DNA from: Mycolicibacter icosiumassiliensis
GTDB taxonomy: Bacteria; Actinomycetota; Actinomycetes; Mycobacteriales; Mycobacteriaceae
Assembly: GCF_900078685.2 (NCBI RefSeq)
Contig: NZ_LT546170.1
Span: 454,434-511,394, forward strand
Length of the DNA: 56,961 nucleotides
Direction of reading: 5' to 3'
Shown here: in pieces, positions 32,750 to 41,087 of the stretch
Layout of the letters: each line of letters starts with the position of its first letter
Numbering within the stretch: position 1 is the stretch's first letter
The notes under the pieces: model-generated
Databases searched by the model: none
Told to the model about the DNA's origin: nothing
The model's input: the letters and a program-made list of their open reading frames with translations, nothing else
Position numbers and translations under genes: made by a program

Positions 32750-33676
32750 CTAGTTTTTCTTGATGCCGTGGGCGAATTCTTTTATCGCCCCGATGAATTC
32801 GCTCGGCTTCTCCACTATGGGGCTGTGTCCTGATCCGGCGATGACGACCGGCTGCAGGCCGGCCTGGCGGTAGCGTTCGACGTTCTGGGACGTCGGGGTC
32901 AGCACATCCCTTTCGCCCCAGACCACCAGCACCGGTTTACCCAAACCCGCGAGCCGGTCGGCCACCGCCCGCTCTTCGTTGATCCGGCTCGCGGTCTTGG
33001 CGTCGCATAATGCGTTGTGGGTCATCCGTTTCAACGATCGGTAGGCCAACGTGGGAATCGGGAAGTCGGCGGCAAATCCGGTCTGCAGCGAGCTCTTGTC
33101 GACGGCGTCGAAACGGCGCACCTTGTCTATCGAGGGACCCAGCACCGGCCAGCACACCGCGTTGCCGAGCGCGGGCATCGCGGTCATTCCCAGCGCCGCG
33201 GGTGTGTCGGAGACGATCACGCGGTCCACCAGGTCCGGTGCGCTTTCGGCCAGTACGGTGGCCACCGTCCCACCCATCGAATGCCCAACCAACCCCGCGT
33301 GCCGGACCCCCAGGGCGTCGAGCGCCTGGTGTACGGCCGTCGCCTGCCCGGCAGCGCTGTACGGCTCCGCGTCGCTCGGGGCCTCGGAGCCGCCGTGGCC
33401 GACCAGGTCGATCGCCACCACCCGGGCACCCTGCGCCAGTGCCGGCGCCACCGCCTCCCACCACTGGATCGACGCCGAATAGCCGTGCAACAGCGCTATG
33501 GCACGATCCCCGCCCGAGCCGTACTCGCGGACATTGAGATCCGGCCCGGGCAGCTCCAGCACCCGCCCGCCCGCAAATGGCTCAGCGGCCCGTGAGATGT
33601 GGTTGGTGACCACCATATTGACCAGCAGCGCCACCAGGACAACCGTGATAGTCAAGGCGGCAAGACGTTTACCCAC
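32750..33676 (-). CDS. Membrane-anchored or exported alpha/beta hydrolase
   Basis: A 308-residue hydrolase. The first 30 residues are one hydrophobic helix (LAALTITVVLVALLVNMVV) that serves as signal or anchor. The oxyanion motif is ALLHGYSAS, the nucleophile elbow GLVGHSMGG, the acid in VLVVWGERDVLTP and the catalytic His in VIAGSGHSPI. GTG 33676 is chosen because a start at 33796 would run across the divergent VOC gene and its promoter. Substrate unknown; the general class includes esterases, epoxide hydrolases and C-C hydrolases. Confidence 0.85.
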   Translation of the reverse strand: MGKRLAALTITVVLVALLVNMVVTNHISRAAEPFAGGRVLELPGPDLNVREYGSGGDRAIALLHGYSASIQWWEAVAPALAQGARVVAIDLVGHGGSEAPSDAEPYSAAGQATAVHQALDALGVRHAGLVGHSMGGTVATVLAESAPDLVDRVIVSDTPAALGMTAMPALGNAVCWPVLGPSIDKVRRFDAVDKSSLQTGFAADFPIPTLAYRSLKRMTHNALCDAKTASRINEERAVADRLAGLGKPVLVVWGERDVLTPTSQNVERYRQAGLQPVVIAGSGHSPIVEKPSEFIGAIKEFAHGIKKN

Positions 33677-33734
33677 CCGCTGACGGTAACCCGGGCTTAG
33701 CCTGGAACGAGAGTAAAACCCACAGGAGGAAGCA

Positions 33735-34088
33735 GTGAGCGACCACGACATCCGGATGATCGTCTTGTCCACCGACGACCTCGACGAATCGATCAAGTTC
33801 TACAGCGAAACCCTCGGCATGCCGTTGAAGTTCCGCGACGGCGCCCACTTCGCCGCCCTCGACGGAGGATCGGTGACACTGGCGTTGGCGACCGCGGTTG
33901 ACCACCCCATCCACGGGCAGGTAGTGGTCGGCATCAAGACCGACGACGTCGACGGCGCCGCGAAAGCCATCGAGGCCAGCGGCGGCGGAATCGTCAAGGG
34001 CCCCTACGACGATGCTCACGAGCGCCGGGCTGTGGTCTACGACAACAAGGGCAACGGGTTGGTGTTCTATAAGCCCTTGGGGCGGTAG
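33735..34088 (+). CDS. Small VOC/glyoxalase-family protein
   Basis: A 117-residue single-domain VOC protein: IRMIVLSTDDLDESIKFYSE, then TLGMPLKFRDGAHFAALDGG and a C-terminal RRAVVYDNKGNGLVFYKP. Dimers of such proteins form glyoxalase, bleomycin-resistance or dioxygenase-type sites; the usual metal His/Glu set is not complete here (no His near the N-terminus), so a metal-free role is possible. Start GTG 33735 follows AGGAGG by eight bases. Confidence 0.82.
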   Translation: MSDHDIRMIVLSTDDLDESIKFYSETLGMPLKFRDGAHFAALDGGSVTLALATAVDHPIHGQVVVGIKTDDVDGAAKAIEASGGGIVKGPYDDAHERRAVVYDNKGNGLVFYKPLGR

Positions 34089-34200
34089 GCGGTTGGTTCC
34101 TTTCGCCCGTTACAGCACCGGAATCTGTTGGGTGAATTGACGGGGCCGCTATCGCAACTAGCGTTGAACCGACATTGAACGCAGCGGGAGGCGACCGGTC

Positions 34201-34263
34201 ATGCTCGTCAACACGGCGATGCTGCGCACCGCGGCGAGTGCGCGGGACGGTGCGCTCGGGTGA
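34201..34263 (+). CDS. 20-residue remnant of a WXG100-like gene
   Basis: ATG 34201 has a good ribosome binding site (GGGAGG, nine bases upstream) but opens only 20 codons (MLVNTAMLRTAASARDGALG). The wording resembles the first helix of mycobacterial DUF2580/ESX-target proteins, which normally run to about 100 residues. Its stop overlaps the GTG of the next gene (GTGA at 34260). I read it as the N-terminal stub of such a gene, fused by deletion to the effector gene and now serving as a leader that couples translation. Confidence 0.4.
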   Translation: MLVNTAMLRTAASARDGALG

Positions 34264-35759
34264 GTCCTCCGATCCTGCAACATCTTCAGGTGGACGGCCT
34301 GATCGCTTCGGCCGGCGGTGATCCGTGGGCGATCGCCGACAGTCCGCAGGCCGGCAGCCCGACCCAGATCAACTTTCTGGCGCAGGCGTTTCATTCGGCG
34401 GCCGGCTCGTCCACCGCGGCCGAGGAGACCTTCCGCACCGCCCAGCAGCACTTCGAGCAGTACGACCGGGAGAACGGTGAGCAGCCGATCAACAACGGTG
34501 CCGAAGTGCAACGGGTCAAAGAAGGCCTGCACGCCACCAACGCCCAACTCGGCCAGATCGCGGCCGATCTGGAGACTGTCGCCGCCGCCCTGGCGCAGGC
34601 CCGCGCCGCCGCGCAGGCCAACATCACCGCGCTCAACGCCAACCTGAAGGCTCTTGACGCCCGGATCGGCTACTACCTTGAGTTCGAAAACCAGGGCCAC
34701 GACTGCGACGCGGAGATCAACCAGTGCACCCGGCAAGCCAAAGACGACACCGCGACCGCCCTGCACAACGCCACCGTTATCCGTAGCACCTATTCCAGCA
34801 CCCTGCAGCAGGCCCTGACCAACCTACGGGTCAAAGACGGCTACCGCCCGGCTGCTGAAGTACGTAAATTCGACGGGGATACATTTAGCGAACGAATGCG
34901 AAACCAGGCCCAGGCGTTCGAGAACGCATACGGGCGTCAACCGGCTAGTCAAAACGACTGGCGGATGGCCGAAGCTCTCGATCCCCATAGTTATGACCCG
35001 AAGAATTTCGGGGTGCCTCCGCAGATCGTCGCCGGGCGGTTCCAGCCCATGCCCGGGCGAGGAGTTGTACGAACGAATATGTTTATCCCGACTGATCAAG
35101 TAGTAAACACGTTCAAGGACGGCACAGACATAGCCAATGGCCGGCTCCTGCCGAGGAATCTGGGCGACAATCGCGGTCCCAGCGCAGCGGCGGACATCGA
35201 AGCCTCCCGTGTTTCCATGTTCATCGACTACGACCACGGTCTGATCGTGGTACGGCAGAATCCGACTGTTAACACCGACGGACAACGCGGCGGCGCCGCG
35301 GCTGGAATCCCCAACGTCCATGTCATCCAGTCGCCGGACGGGCGCATGACCGTCGACTACGCGGCACAGGACGCCTACGAAAATCCCTTTGGTACAGCCG
35401 CCGGGATCACAGTTAACGGTCGCGTTACCTTCAGCCCACAACCTAACGGCGCTATCAGACTAGGCGGGACCAGCACGATCTATCCGAGTATGGAGACCTA
35501 CCAGTACCGCGATGGGCTAGCGCCCCAACAGCTGCAATGGAACCCTGCCAACTCCGGGAGCCAATGGGGTCCGGCGACGAGCCTGCCCCGTCACCACTGG
35601 GTGGGTGACGCGACGATTCCTTATGTACGTCCCGACATGCCGGATTGGAAATGGGAACTAGAGAATGCGTTGCCGTTCGTGCAGGATCCGTTCATTACAC
35701 ACACGCAGCAACTCATCGATCCCGCCGACTACATCCCGACGGTATCGGTGGGACGATGA
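34260..35759 (+). CDS. Type VII-exported effector-like protein with C-terminal domain of unknown function
   Basis: A 499-residue protein. Residues 1-190 match the helical N-terminal module of large mycobacterial effectors: LIASAGGDPWAIADSPQAGS, then a helical hairpin (EVQRVKEGLHATNAQLGQIA) and a coiled-coil-rich stretch. Residues 195-310 form a linker (PASQNDWRMAEALDPHSYDP). The last 190 residues are a beta-rich domain (VSMFIDYDHGLIVVRQNPTV, VTFSPQPNGAIRLGG) that I cannot name and that could be the toxic or enzymatic part. Its stop overlaps the start of a membrane-protein gene by four bases, suggesting an effector-immunity or effector-anchor pair. Confidence 0.7.
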   Translation: MSPPILQHLQVDGLIASAGGDPWAIADSPQAGSPTQINFLAQAFHSAAGSSTAAEETFRTAQQHFEQYDRENGEQPINNGAEVQRVKEGLHATNAQLGQIAADLETVAAALAQARAAAQANITALNANLKALDARIGYYLEFENQGHDCDAEINQCTRQAKDDTATALHNATVIRSTYSSTLQQALTNLRVKDGYRPAAEVRKFDGDTFSERMRNQAQAFENAYGRQPASQNDWRMAEALDPHSYDPKNFGVPPQIVAGRFQPMPGRGVVRTNMFIPTDQVVNTFKDGTDIANGRLLPRNLGDNRGPSAAADIEASRVSMFIDYDHGLIVVRQNPTVNTDGQRGGAAAGIPNVHVIQSPDGRMTVDYAAQDAYENPFGTAAGITVNGRVTFSPQPNGAIRLGGTSTIYPSMETYQYRDGLAPQQLQWNPANSGSQWGPATSLPRHHWVGDATIPYVRPDMPDWKWELENALPFVQDPFITHTQQLIDPADYIPTVSVGR

Positions 35760-36061
35760 ACAGCGTCCGTTTCGCCAAGCCGTCTTTCGAGCGGGTGTTG
35801 TGGTCGATCATCGCGGTAGCCGCAGCATGCTGCGTGATCGCGGGCGTATTCCTCTACAGCGTCGCCATCGCCACACACAGTGATGTGGAAACGCCACCCA
35901 AGGGCGAATACGTTCGGCTGCTCATCCTCGACCTCACACTATGGGGGCCGGTATTGCTACTGACGCTGTGGAAGTTCACCCTCCCGCTCGTTGTCGGGCT
36001 CGGCTGGCTCGCCGCGGCGCTACGCCGGGCGGCACCGCCACCCCCGCAGAAGCAGGACTGA
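35756..36061 (+). CDS. Small membrane protein paired with the effector
   Basis: A 101-residue protein with two hydrophobic helices, roughly residues 13-36 (WSIIAVAAACCVIAGVFLY) and 55-88 (LLILDLTLWGPVLLLTLW), and a proline-rich basic C-terminus. The ATG is embedded in the stop of the effector gene (ATGA at 35756-35759). No known domain. By position it may protect the producer from the effector or hold it at the membrane; a similar effector plus membrane-protein pair is found at 43-44.7 kb. Confidence 0.75.
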   Translation: MNSVRFAKPSFERVLWSIIAVAAACCVIAGVFLYSVAIATHSDVETPPKGEYVRLLILDLTLWGPVLLLTLWKFTLPLVVGLGWLAAALRRAAPPPPQKQD

Positions 36062-36077
36062 ACAAGCTCTTCCAGAT

Positions 36078-36323
36078 TCAGGGTGCCTTGATCCGGCCCT
36101 GAGGCCGAGCTGCGCCAACTCGTCCAGTCCGTGGGGTAGGCCTGAGCGAATTCGTTTGAGGCACTTGAACATCACCAACTTGCCTGCGGATGATCAACCG
36201 CATTCCGGCCGGCCAGTTCGACAGGTCGGCCATGCCCGTCACTTCGGCGCCCCAGGCGTCGTCCCGGATGCCGCCGTCGGTGTCATAATGCTCCTTGACC
36301 TGGTCCAATTCATCCCTAAGCAA
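36078..36323 (-). pseudogene. IS1380-family transposase remnant
   Basis: An 81-residue minus-strand frame contains DDAWGAEVTGMADLSNWPAG followed by MRLIIRR, which matches the C-terminal region of IS1380-type DDE transposases (usual form AWVAEVTGLLDLSGWPAGMR and VIVRKE as I recall). The rest of the gene, its ends and a start are missing, and the frame after LIIRR drifts. It fills most of the gap between the effector pair and the next gene and marks earlier transposition at this site. The remaining 36062-36440 holds nothing else I can identify. Confidence 0.5.
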
Positions 36324-36440
36324 GATGGATCCTGCCAGCTCAGAGCACCTTTCTTCGTCAACGCCACACGGTCACAACGAATTACCGTGAAAGCGCGCGG
36401 CTAGGGGACTGGAGCCGGCTTGAGGTCTACCATCCGCATT

Positions 36441-36929
36441 GTGACCATGACACCACCTCCTTGGCCCACACCGCCTGCCGCCCAGCCACACCGCCGGTCC
36501 ACTGCGGTATTCGCGGCGCTCGCTGCGTTGCTATCAGTCGCTGCATTGATCGTGGCGATTATTTCGCTAACTCGCTCAGCGGACACAGCGACGCCTCGTT
36601 ACACGGCCGCGCAGCAAGCCGACGCCCAGAAGCGTCTCTGTGACAGTTACAAGCTTGCAGCTCATGCAGAGCACATCGAGACGAACACACCCAACAACAT
36701 TGCGCTCGCGCGTCTCTCTGCAACCAACGGCGCCCTGATCCTTGAGACGGCTGCTGAGGACCCCGCCCTCGATCCTAAGTATCGCGATGCGGCCCGGGCG
36801 CTCGCACTCACTTACCAAACGCTCGTGGCGGTTGCCACTGGGAAGGATGGGGGAGACCCGGAACTCGAAGCGGTGATCACCAATACCAACACCAATGCTC
36901 GCGCGATGCAGGAGCTCTGCGGCGATTAG
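36441..36929 (+). CDS. Single-pass membrane protein, intact copy of a duplicated gene
   Basis: A 162-residue protein: a proline-rich cytosolic start (PPPWPTPPAAQPHRR), one membrane helix (FAALAALLSVAALIVAIISL), then an extracytoplasmic helical domain with two conserved cysteines (RLCDSYKLA and the terminal ELCGD) that could form a disulfide. GTG 36441 is chosen because the second copy at 37192 begins with the same GTG context; both are preceded by the identical 17-mer GAGGTCTACCATCCGCA. Such proteins are found beside ESX substrate genes in mycobacteria; their function is unknown. Confidence 0.75.
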   Translation: MTMTPPPWPTPPAAQPHRRSTAVFAALAALLSVAALIVAIISLTRSADTATPRYTAAQQADAQKRLCDSYKLAAHAEHIETNTPNNIALARLSATNGALILETAAEDPALDPKYRDAARALALTYQTLVAVATGKDGGDPELEAVITNTNTNARAMQELCGD

Positions 36930-37321
36930 CCGCCTTCGATTAGGAGGTCGACGCCGACTGAAGCTACCCCGACGCTCCGGCGTCAGCCCAGACGGCGGGG
37001 GCGTGAGATCAGCCTGTCCGATTCGAACACCCGTTCCGTACCCAGGACGCATCGACTAGACCTCTGACCGGGCCCGGGGTGCGGCTGCCGCTGCCATCGC
37101 GTTCAGCAGCCAAGACGGCCGCCTGCTGAACGAACGCAGTCCCCAATCAAGATGTAAACGTCAAATCGCGTCGAGGTCTACCATCCGCAGTGTGACGATC
37201 AACCCACCGCCGCGGCCCTCACTGCCGCCGGTTCCGCCGCGTAGCCGATTGACACTGGCGCTCTTGGCGCTGACGGCGTTGCTATCCGCCGCTGCTCTTG
37301 TCGTGGGAATACTAGCTCTAA

Positions 37322-38747
37322 TACTACAGCCGTAGTTCGCTTCCGGTGAGCGGGTTCGGCGTGTTTGCGCTGGTAGGGGCGGCTGCCGGGGCATGATTCA
37401 CGGTTTGTGAAGACGAGAAAAACACCCACGGCAGCCGCGGGTTTGAGAGTAGATCACCAACGCTGGCGCGATGGCCTGGACGCGCTGATGAACCGGATAT
37501 CGGGCCGGTTCGCCCGCTATGACGCCGCGCGAAATGCGGGCGCATTCGTGCTGGGTGTGCTCTCGGCGGTGGAGTCCAAGAACTGCTGGACGATGGCCGA
37601 ACTGTCTGGGCATTCCACTCCGGATAAATTGCAGCACTTGCTTGCTCGCGCCAAGTGGAACGCTGACGACATCGCAGATGAGCTGCGAACCTACGTCGTC
37701 GAGGCGTTCGCCGATTCTGATGCGGTACTGGTGGTCGATGAAACCGGCGATGTGAAGAAGGGCACCAAAACTGTTGGTGTTCAGCGGCAGTACTCGGGAA
37801 CCGCGGGCCGGATCGAGAACTGTCAGGTCGCGGTCTACATGACCTACACCAGCAGTCGGGGCCACGCGTTGATCGACCGTGCCCTGTACCTACCGAAGTC
37901 GTGGGCCGATGATCCGGACAGATGCCTGGCCGCTGGTGTGCCCGAGAGCGTGGCGTTCGCCACCAAACCTGCATTGGCTACCGCGATGATCGGTCATGCT
38001 CTTGACGCCGGCGTGCCCGCGTCGTGGGTGGCTGGCGACGAAGTGTACGGCGCCGACCCGGATCTTCGAACTATGTTGCAGCACAGGGGTGTCGGGTACG
38101 TGTTGGCGATTAGCTGTGACCGGCGAGTACCCACAAAGGTGGGCAGCCTGCGCGTCGATGACCTTGCCTGCGCACTACCGATGTCGGCGTGGCAGCGTCG
38201 ATCCGCCGGTGCGGGGGCCAAAGGCCCACGCATGTACTCGTGGGCGTGGATCGCCACCACCGAGAGCGCCCCGAGTGGGTCGTGTTCGGTGCTGATCCGC
38301 CGCAACGACATCACGGGCGAGCTGGCCTTCTACCACTGCTACAGCCCAGCCTCGGTCCCACTGGCTGCCCTGGTTCGTGTAGCGGGGCGGCGCTGGACAG
38401 TCGAGGAATCGTTTCAAACCAGCAAGGGATTGACCTGCCTGTACCCGCATCAGGTTCGCACCTGGACCTCCTGGCACCGCTGGACGATCCTGGTCATGCT
38501 CGCCCATGCGTTCCTGGCCGTGCAGACCGCCACCCAACGCGACACCGAGCACCACAACCCAGCACTGATCCGGTTGAGTGTCAACGAGTTTCGGCGACTG
38601 TTCGTCGCTCTTATCCTTACGCCGCTGCACCACCGCGACCGCATCCTGGACTGGTCACTCTGGCGCCGCCGACACCAGCAACAGGCCTATCAAAGTCGCC
38701 AAAACTGCAGGTCAAAGTACCAATAGCATCGATCTACGGCTGTAGTA
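37322..38747 (+). mobile_element. Intact IS701-family insertion sequence with 4-bp target duplication
   Basis: A 1426-bp element. The ends are perfect 14-bp inverted repeats (TACTACAGCCGTAG at 37322-37335 and its complement at 38734-38747). It is flanked by the direct repeat CTAA (37318-37321 and 38748-38751), the 4-bp YTAR-type target duplication known for the IS701 family. A single full-length transposase gene fills it. Perfect ends, an intact transposase and an otherwise open interrupted gene all point to a recent insertion. Confidence 0.93.
37407..38726 (+). CDS. IS701-family transposase
   Basis: A 439-residue DDE transposase. The catalytic Asp is in VVVDETGDVKKGTKTVGVQR, followed by QYSGTAGRIENCQVAVYMTY, a block characteristic of IS701. 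The second Asp is in WVAGDEVYGADPDLR and the Glu in WTVEESFQTSKG. N-terminal DNA-binding helices precede these (LMNRISGRFARYDAARNAGA). It is full length and lies wholly within the inverted repeats, so it is probably active. Start GTG or ATG at 37407 follows CGGTTTGTGAAG, a weak ribosome binding site. Confidence 0.93.
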   Translation: MKTRKTPTAAAGLRVDHQRWRDGLDALMNRISGRFARYDAARNAGAFVLGVLSAVESKNCWTMAELSGHSTPDKLQHLLARAKWNADDIADELRTYVVEAFADSDAVLVVDETGDVKKGTKTVGVQRQYSGTAGRIENCQVAVYMTYTSSRGHALIDRALYLPKSWADDPDRCLAAGVPESVAFATKPALATAMIGHALDAGVPASWVAGDEVYGADPDLRTMLQHRGVGYVLAISCDRRVPTKVGSLRVDDLACALPMSAWQRRSAGAGAKGPRMYSWAWIATTESAPSGSCSVLIRRNDITGELAFYHCYSPASVPLAALVRVAGRRWTVEESFQTSKGLTCLYPHQVRTWTSWHRWTILVMLAHAFLAVQTATQRDTEHHNPALIRLSVNEFRRLFVALILTPLHHRDRILDWSLWRRRHQQQAYQSRQNCRSKYQ

Positions 38748-39090
38748 CTAACCAAGTCGGAGCATGACCCTACGTATACAGCCACTCAGAGAGCGGCGGC
38801 CAAAGCACAGCTATGCAGCAAGTACACGCTTGCTTCAGATGCCGTGAACATTGAAACGAATGGCAACGATGCAGCATTTGCACGTATCGCCGCCGCAAAT
38901 GGTGCGACTATTCTTGAGGCTGCCGCTACAGATCCTGCGCTCGATAACGAGTACCGTGATGCCGCGCTTAATCTGGCTCAGGCTTATCAAACCATGACTG
39001 CGGCTGCCAGCAAGGGTTCGGATAACAAGCAGTTTCAGGACTCTATCGAGACGATGACGACGGGACAACGCGTACTGAAGGAACTATGCG

Positions 39091-40320
39091 GTGACTGATC
39101 TACCGCCGGGGAAATGGTCGTCCTACCTGGTAGGTGCGTGGTGGCCCGCACCTCCGACCGAGCCGACTAACGGCGTCCGGCACTGGTCTGATCAATCCAG
39201 CGCGAAAGAACACGAGGCTGTTGAGCTCCAGGCTTTTACTGACGGCGTAAGTGCGAGAAACAGCGGGCAGACCACAGAGGACGAGCTGATGCGCCTAAGG
39301 GTTGGCTATAACCGTCTTGCGAACGCCGCCGAACACTGTCGCAGCAAAAGCGCCGCTAGCACCAGTGTCGCCAACGCCGTTGATGATCTTCGTACCAAAT
39401 TGCGGAACATCGCCGATCGATACAACCCGAAGATTGATGAGCTTGTCGCGAAGAACACGCCTGAGTCGATGGCCGAAGCTATTGGCTTAATCGCCACTGC
39501 CAATTCTGAAGCTGCCGAACACGGTTCAGAAGCCAACGGAAAGATCGTCGCGGCAACGCAGCAGATGTTCAACGAACTGGGCATCGAGGGTGACGCACAG
39601 CGATGGCTGCAAGACAACGGCGCAAAATTTAGCCCACCACCGTCGCAACCACCCACCAGCGAAGAGCTGAGCAGAAAGGCAGCCGGTACCGACCAGCTGC
39701 CATTCCCGTACGGAGCTGGGGATGTGGACAGTCACCCCGGTCCCAAGAGTGTGGACGAACTCCTCCTTCCGGCCGGCCCCGCCAACAGCGGCACAGGAGG
39801 TAACGACACTGGGGAGACGGGTGGCCCCAACAGTGGCGGTGATAGCCGTGGCATCGCCACAGGCGGCAGCAACAACATCACCACAGGTGCCGGCAGCAAC
39901 GGCATCACTACAGGCGGCAGCAACAACATCACCACAGGTGCCGGCAGCAACGGCATCACTACAGGCGGCAGCAACAACATCACCGCGGGCAGCGGCAATA
40001 TCGGAACTCAAGGTGGCCAAACGGGCGTCGCTAACCTCGGTGCAAGCGGACCGTCAGGTGGGAACGGTGGATTCTCGGGAGGTGGGATCGGGTCACCCGG
40101 CGCCGTCCCGCCCCCTGCCGCTCCTGCCATGCCAGGCCTCGGCAGCCCCGGCGGCAGTGGAATGCCGCCCGGCTTCCCGGGCGGCGGCGGCCCCACCCAG
40201 GCACTTTCCGCGGGCATGCCCGGCGGTGGACCTCCTGGACCGGGCGGGCCACCGCCGATACCGCCGGGCGGAGCCGGCACCGGGGGCTTCGGTCAGCCAT
40301 CGCAACCGTGGCCTCCACCG
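39091..40320 (+). CDS. ESX-2-associated helical, glycine/proline-rich protein, N-terminal part (Rv3900c/Rv3899c-like)
   Basis: From GTG 39091 the frame encodes an N-terminal helical domain (WSSYLVGAWWPAPPTEPTNG, then helices through FTDGVSARNSG and LANAAEHCRSKSAASTSVAN, to about residue 185), a repeat region rich in Gly, Asn and Thr, and a Gly/Pro-rich linker (PGSPGGSGMPPGFPGGGG-like). The frame itself continues to 40608, but from about 40310 the meaningful protein continues in another frame (next entry), so the true product is probably one protein of about 665 residues interrupted by a one-base loss. Known relatives sit beside eccB2 in ESX-2 loci; role unknown. Confidence 0.65.
39862..39984 (+). 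repeat. 51-bp coding tandem repeat, 2.4 copies
   Basis: Units begin at 39862, 39913 and 39964 and encode the 17-residue period GGSNNITTGAGSNGITT. The first two units are essentially identical at the base level, so copy number may vary between strains. It forms a flexible linker in the ESX-2-associated protein. Confidence 0.9.
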
Positions 40321-41087
40321 GCGATCGGCCGGCACCCGGCAAGCCCACTGCCGGTGTCGGTGGCCAGTCCGGTGCATCGATGGCCGGCAGCATGGGCGCC
40401 GGGGGCACGGCCGGTGCCGGAGCCGGTACGGCCGCCCGTCGGCTGGCCGAACACCAGGATCTGCAGCGCAAAGTCGAAGCGGTGGCCCGGCAGGCTCCGA
40501 ACCTGGCCTGGGCGGCCGGCCTTCGCGACGACGAGATCACCACCGTGCTGGCCACCGACTTGGCCGGCGGCTGGATTCCGCCCACCGTCAAACTCCCGCC
40601 CGGCCTGACGCTGCTGGATCCGGCCCACCGCCGCCGCGACACCAGCGCGGTCGATCTGCTGGGTGCAGTGATCGCAGCCGCGGCCCACCAACCCAACACC
40701 TACATCACCGAGGCCGGTCCGAACGATCCAATTCCCGGCAGCGGGGAACGCGCCCGCTATGGCCAGCACGTCGACGAACTCGGTCCCACGCTCATCGATA
40801 TCACGGGCGCCAACGACCGGCTACCGCGGATCGTGCAGACCGTGGCACGCGCCGTGGCACGCAGATCCGGCGTCGCCGACAACGAGATCGCGCTGTTCCG
40901 GCAGGTAGTCACCGATACGCAGGCGCGAGTACTGTCGGCCTATCCCCAGCATGCTCCGCGCGATGTGGCCGACTGGATGTTGTTGGCGGCCATCGACGCC
41001 CTGATCGACGGAAGCGAAGAGCTCGCCCGCTACCACCTAGCGTGGTATCTGGCAGTGGCAGTACGGCATGGAGGTGTGGCGCCATGA
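40308..41087 (+). CDS. ESX-2-associated protein, C-terminal DUF5632/DUF5631-like part (Rv3899c-like)
   Basis: In the frame beginning at GTG 40308 the sequence reads STGDRPAPGKPTAGVGGQSG, then a folded region with DLQRKVEAVARQAPNLAWAA, EITTVLATDLAGGWIPPTVK, YGQHVDELGPTLIDITGAND and QVVTDTQARVLSAYPQHAPR. This corresponds to the crystallised C-terminal half of M. tuberculosis Rv3899c as I recall it. No ribosome binding site precedes GTG 40308 and the upstream frame is plainly coding, so this is either the rest of a frameshifted gene or a separately translated product coupled to the first. Its stop overlaps the ATG of the next gene (ATGA at 41084). Confidence 0.7.
   Translation: MASTGDRPAPGKPTAGVGGQSGASMAGSMGAGGTAGAGAGTAARRLAEHQDLQRKVEAVARQAPNLAWAAGLRDDEITTVLATDLAGGWIPPTVKLPPGLTLLDPAHRRRDTSAVDLLGAVIAAAAHQPNTYITEAGPNDPIPGSGERARYGQHVDELGPTLIDITGANDRLPRIVQTVARAVARRSGVADNEIALFRQVVTDTQARVLSAYPQHAPRDVADWMLLAAIDALIDGSEELARYHLAWYLAVAVRHGGVAP

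Larger units (their letters stand above)
37192..39098 (+). pseudogene. Second copy of the membrane protein gene, split by an IS701-family element
   Basis: The 5' part (37192-37321: INPPPRPSLPPVPPRSRL, then a membrane helix ALLALTALLSAAALVVGI) and the 3' part (38752-39098: TYTATQRAAAKAQLCSKY, ending KELCGD) are the two halves of a paralogue of the gene at 36441. Removing the element at 37322-38747 and one CTAA copy restores a single open frame reading LAL-TKSEHDP across the junction, about 160 residues. The insertion is therefore recent and the gene was intact before it. Its 3' end overlaps the start of the next gene by eight bases, so they formed one operon. Confidence 0.9.

Noticed and set aside
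39862..39984. Regular repeats resembling a CRISPR array
   Set aside because: Units are contiguous, in frame, without spacers, and encode a Gly/Asn/Thr linker inside a coding region.
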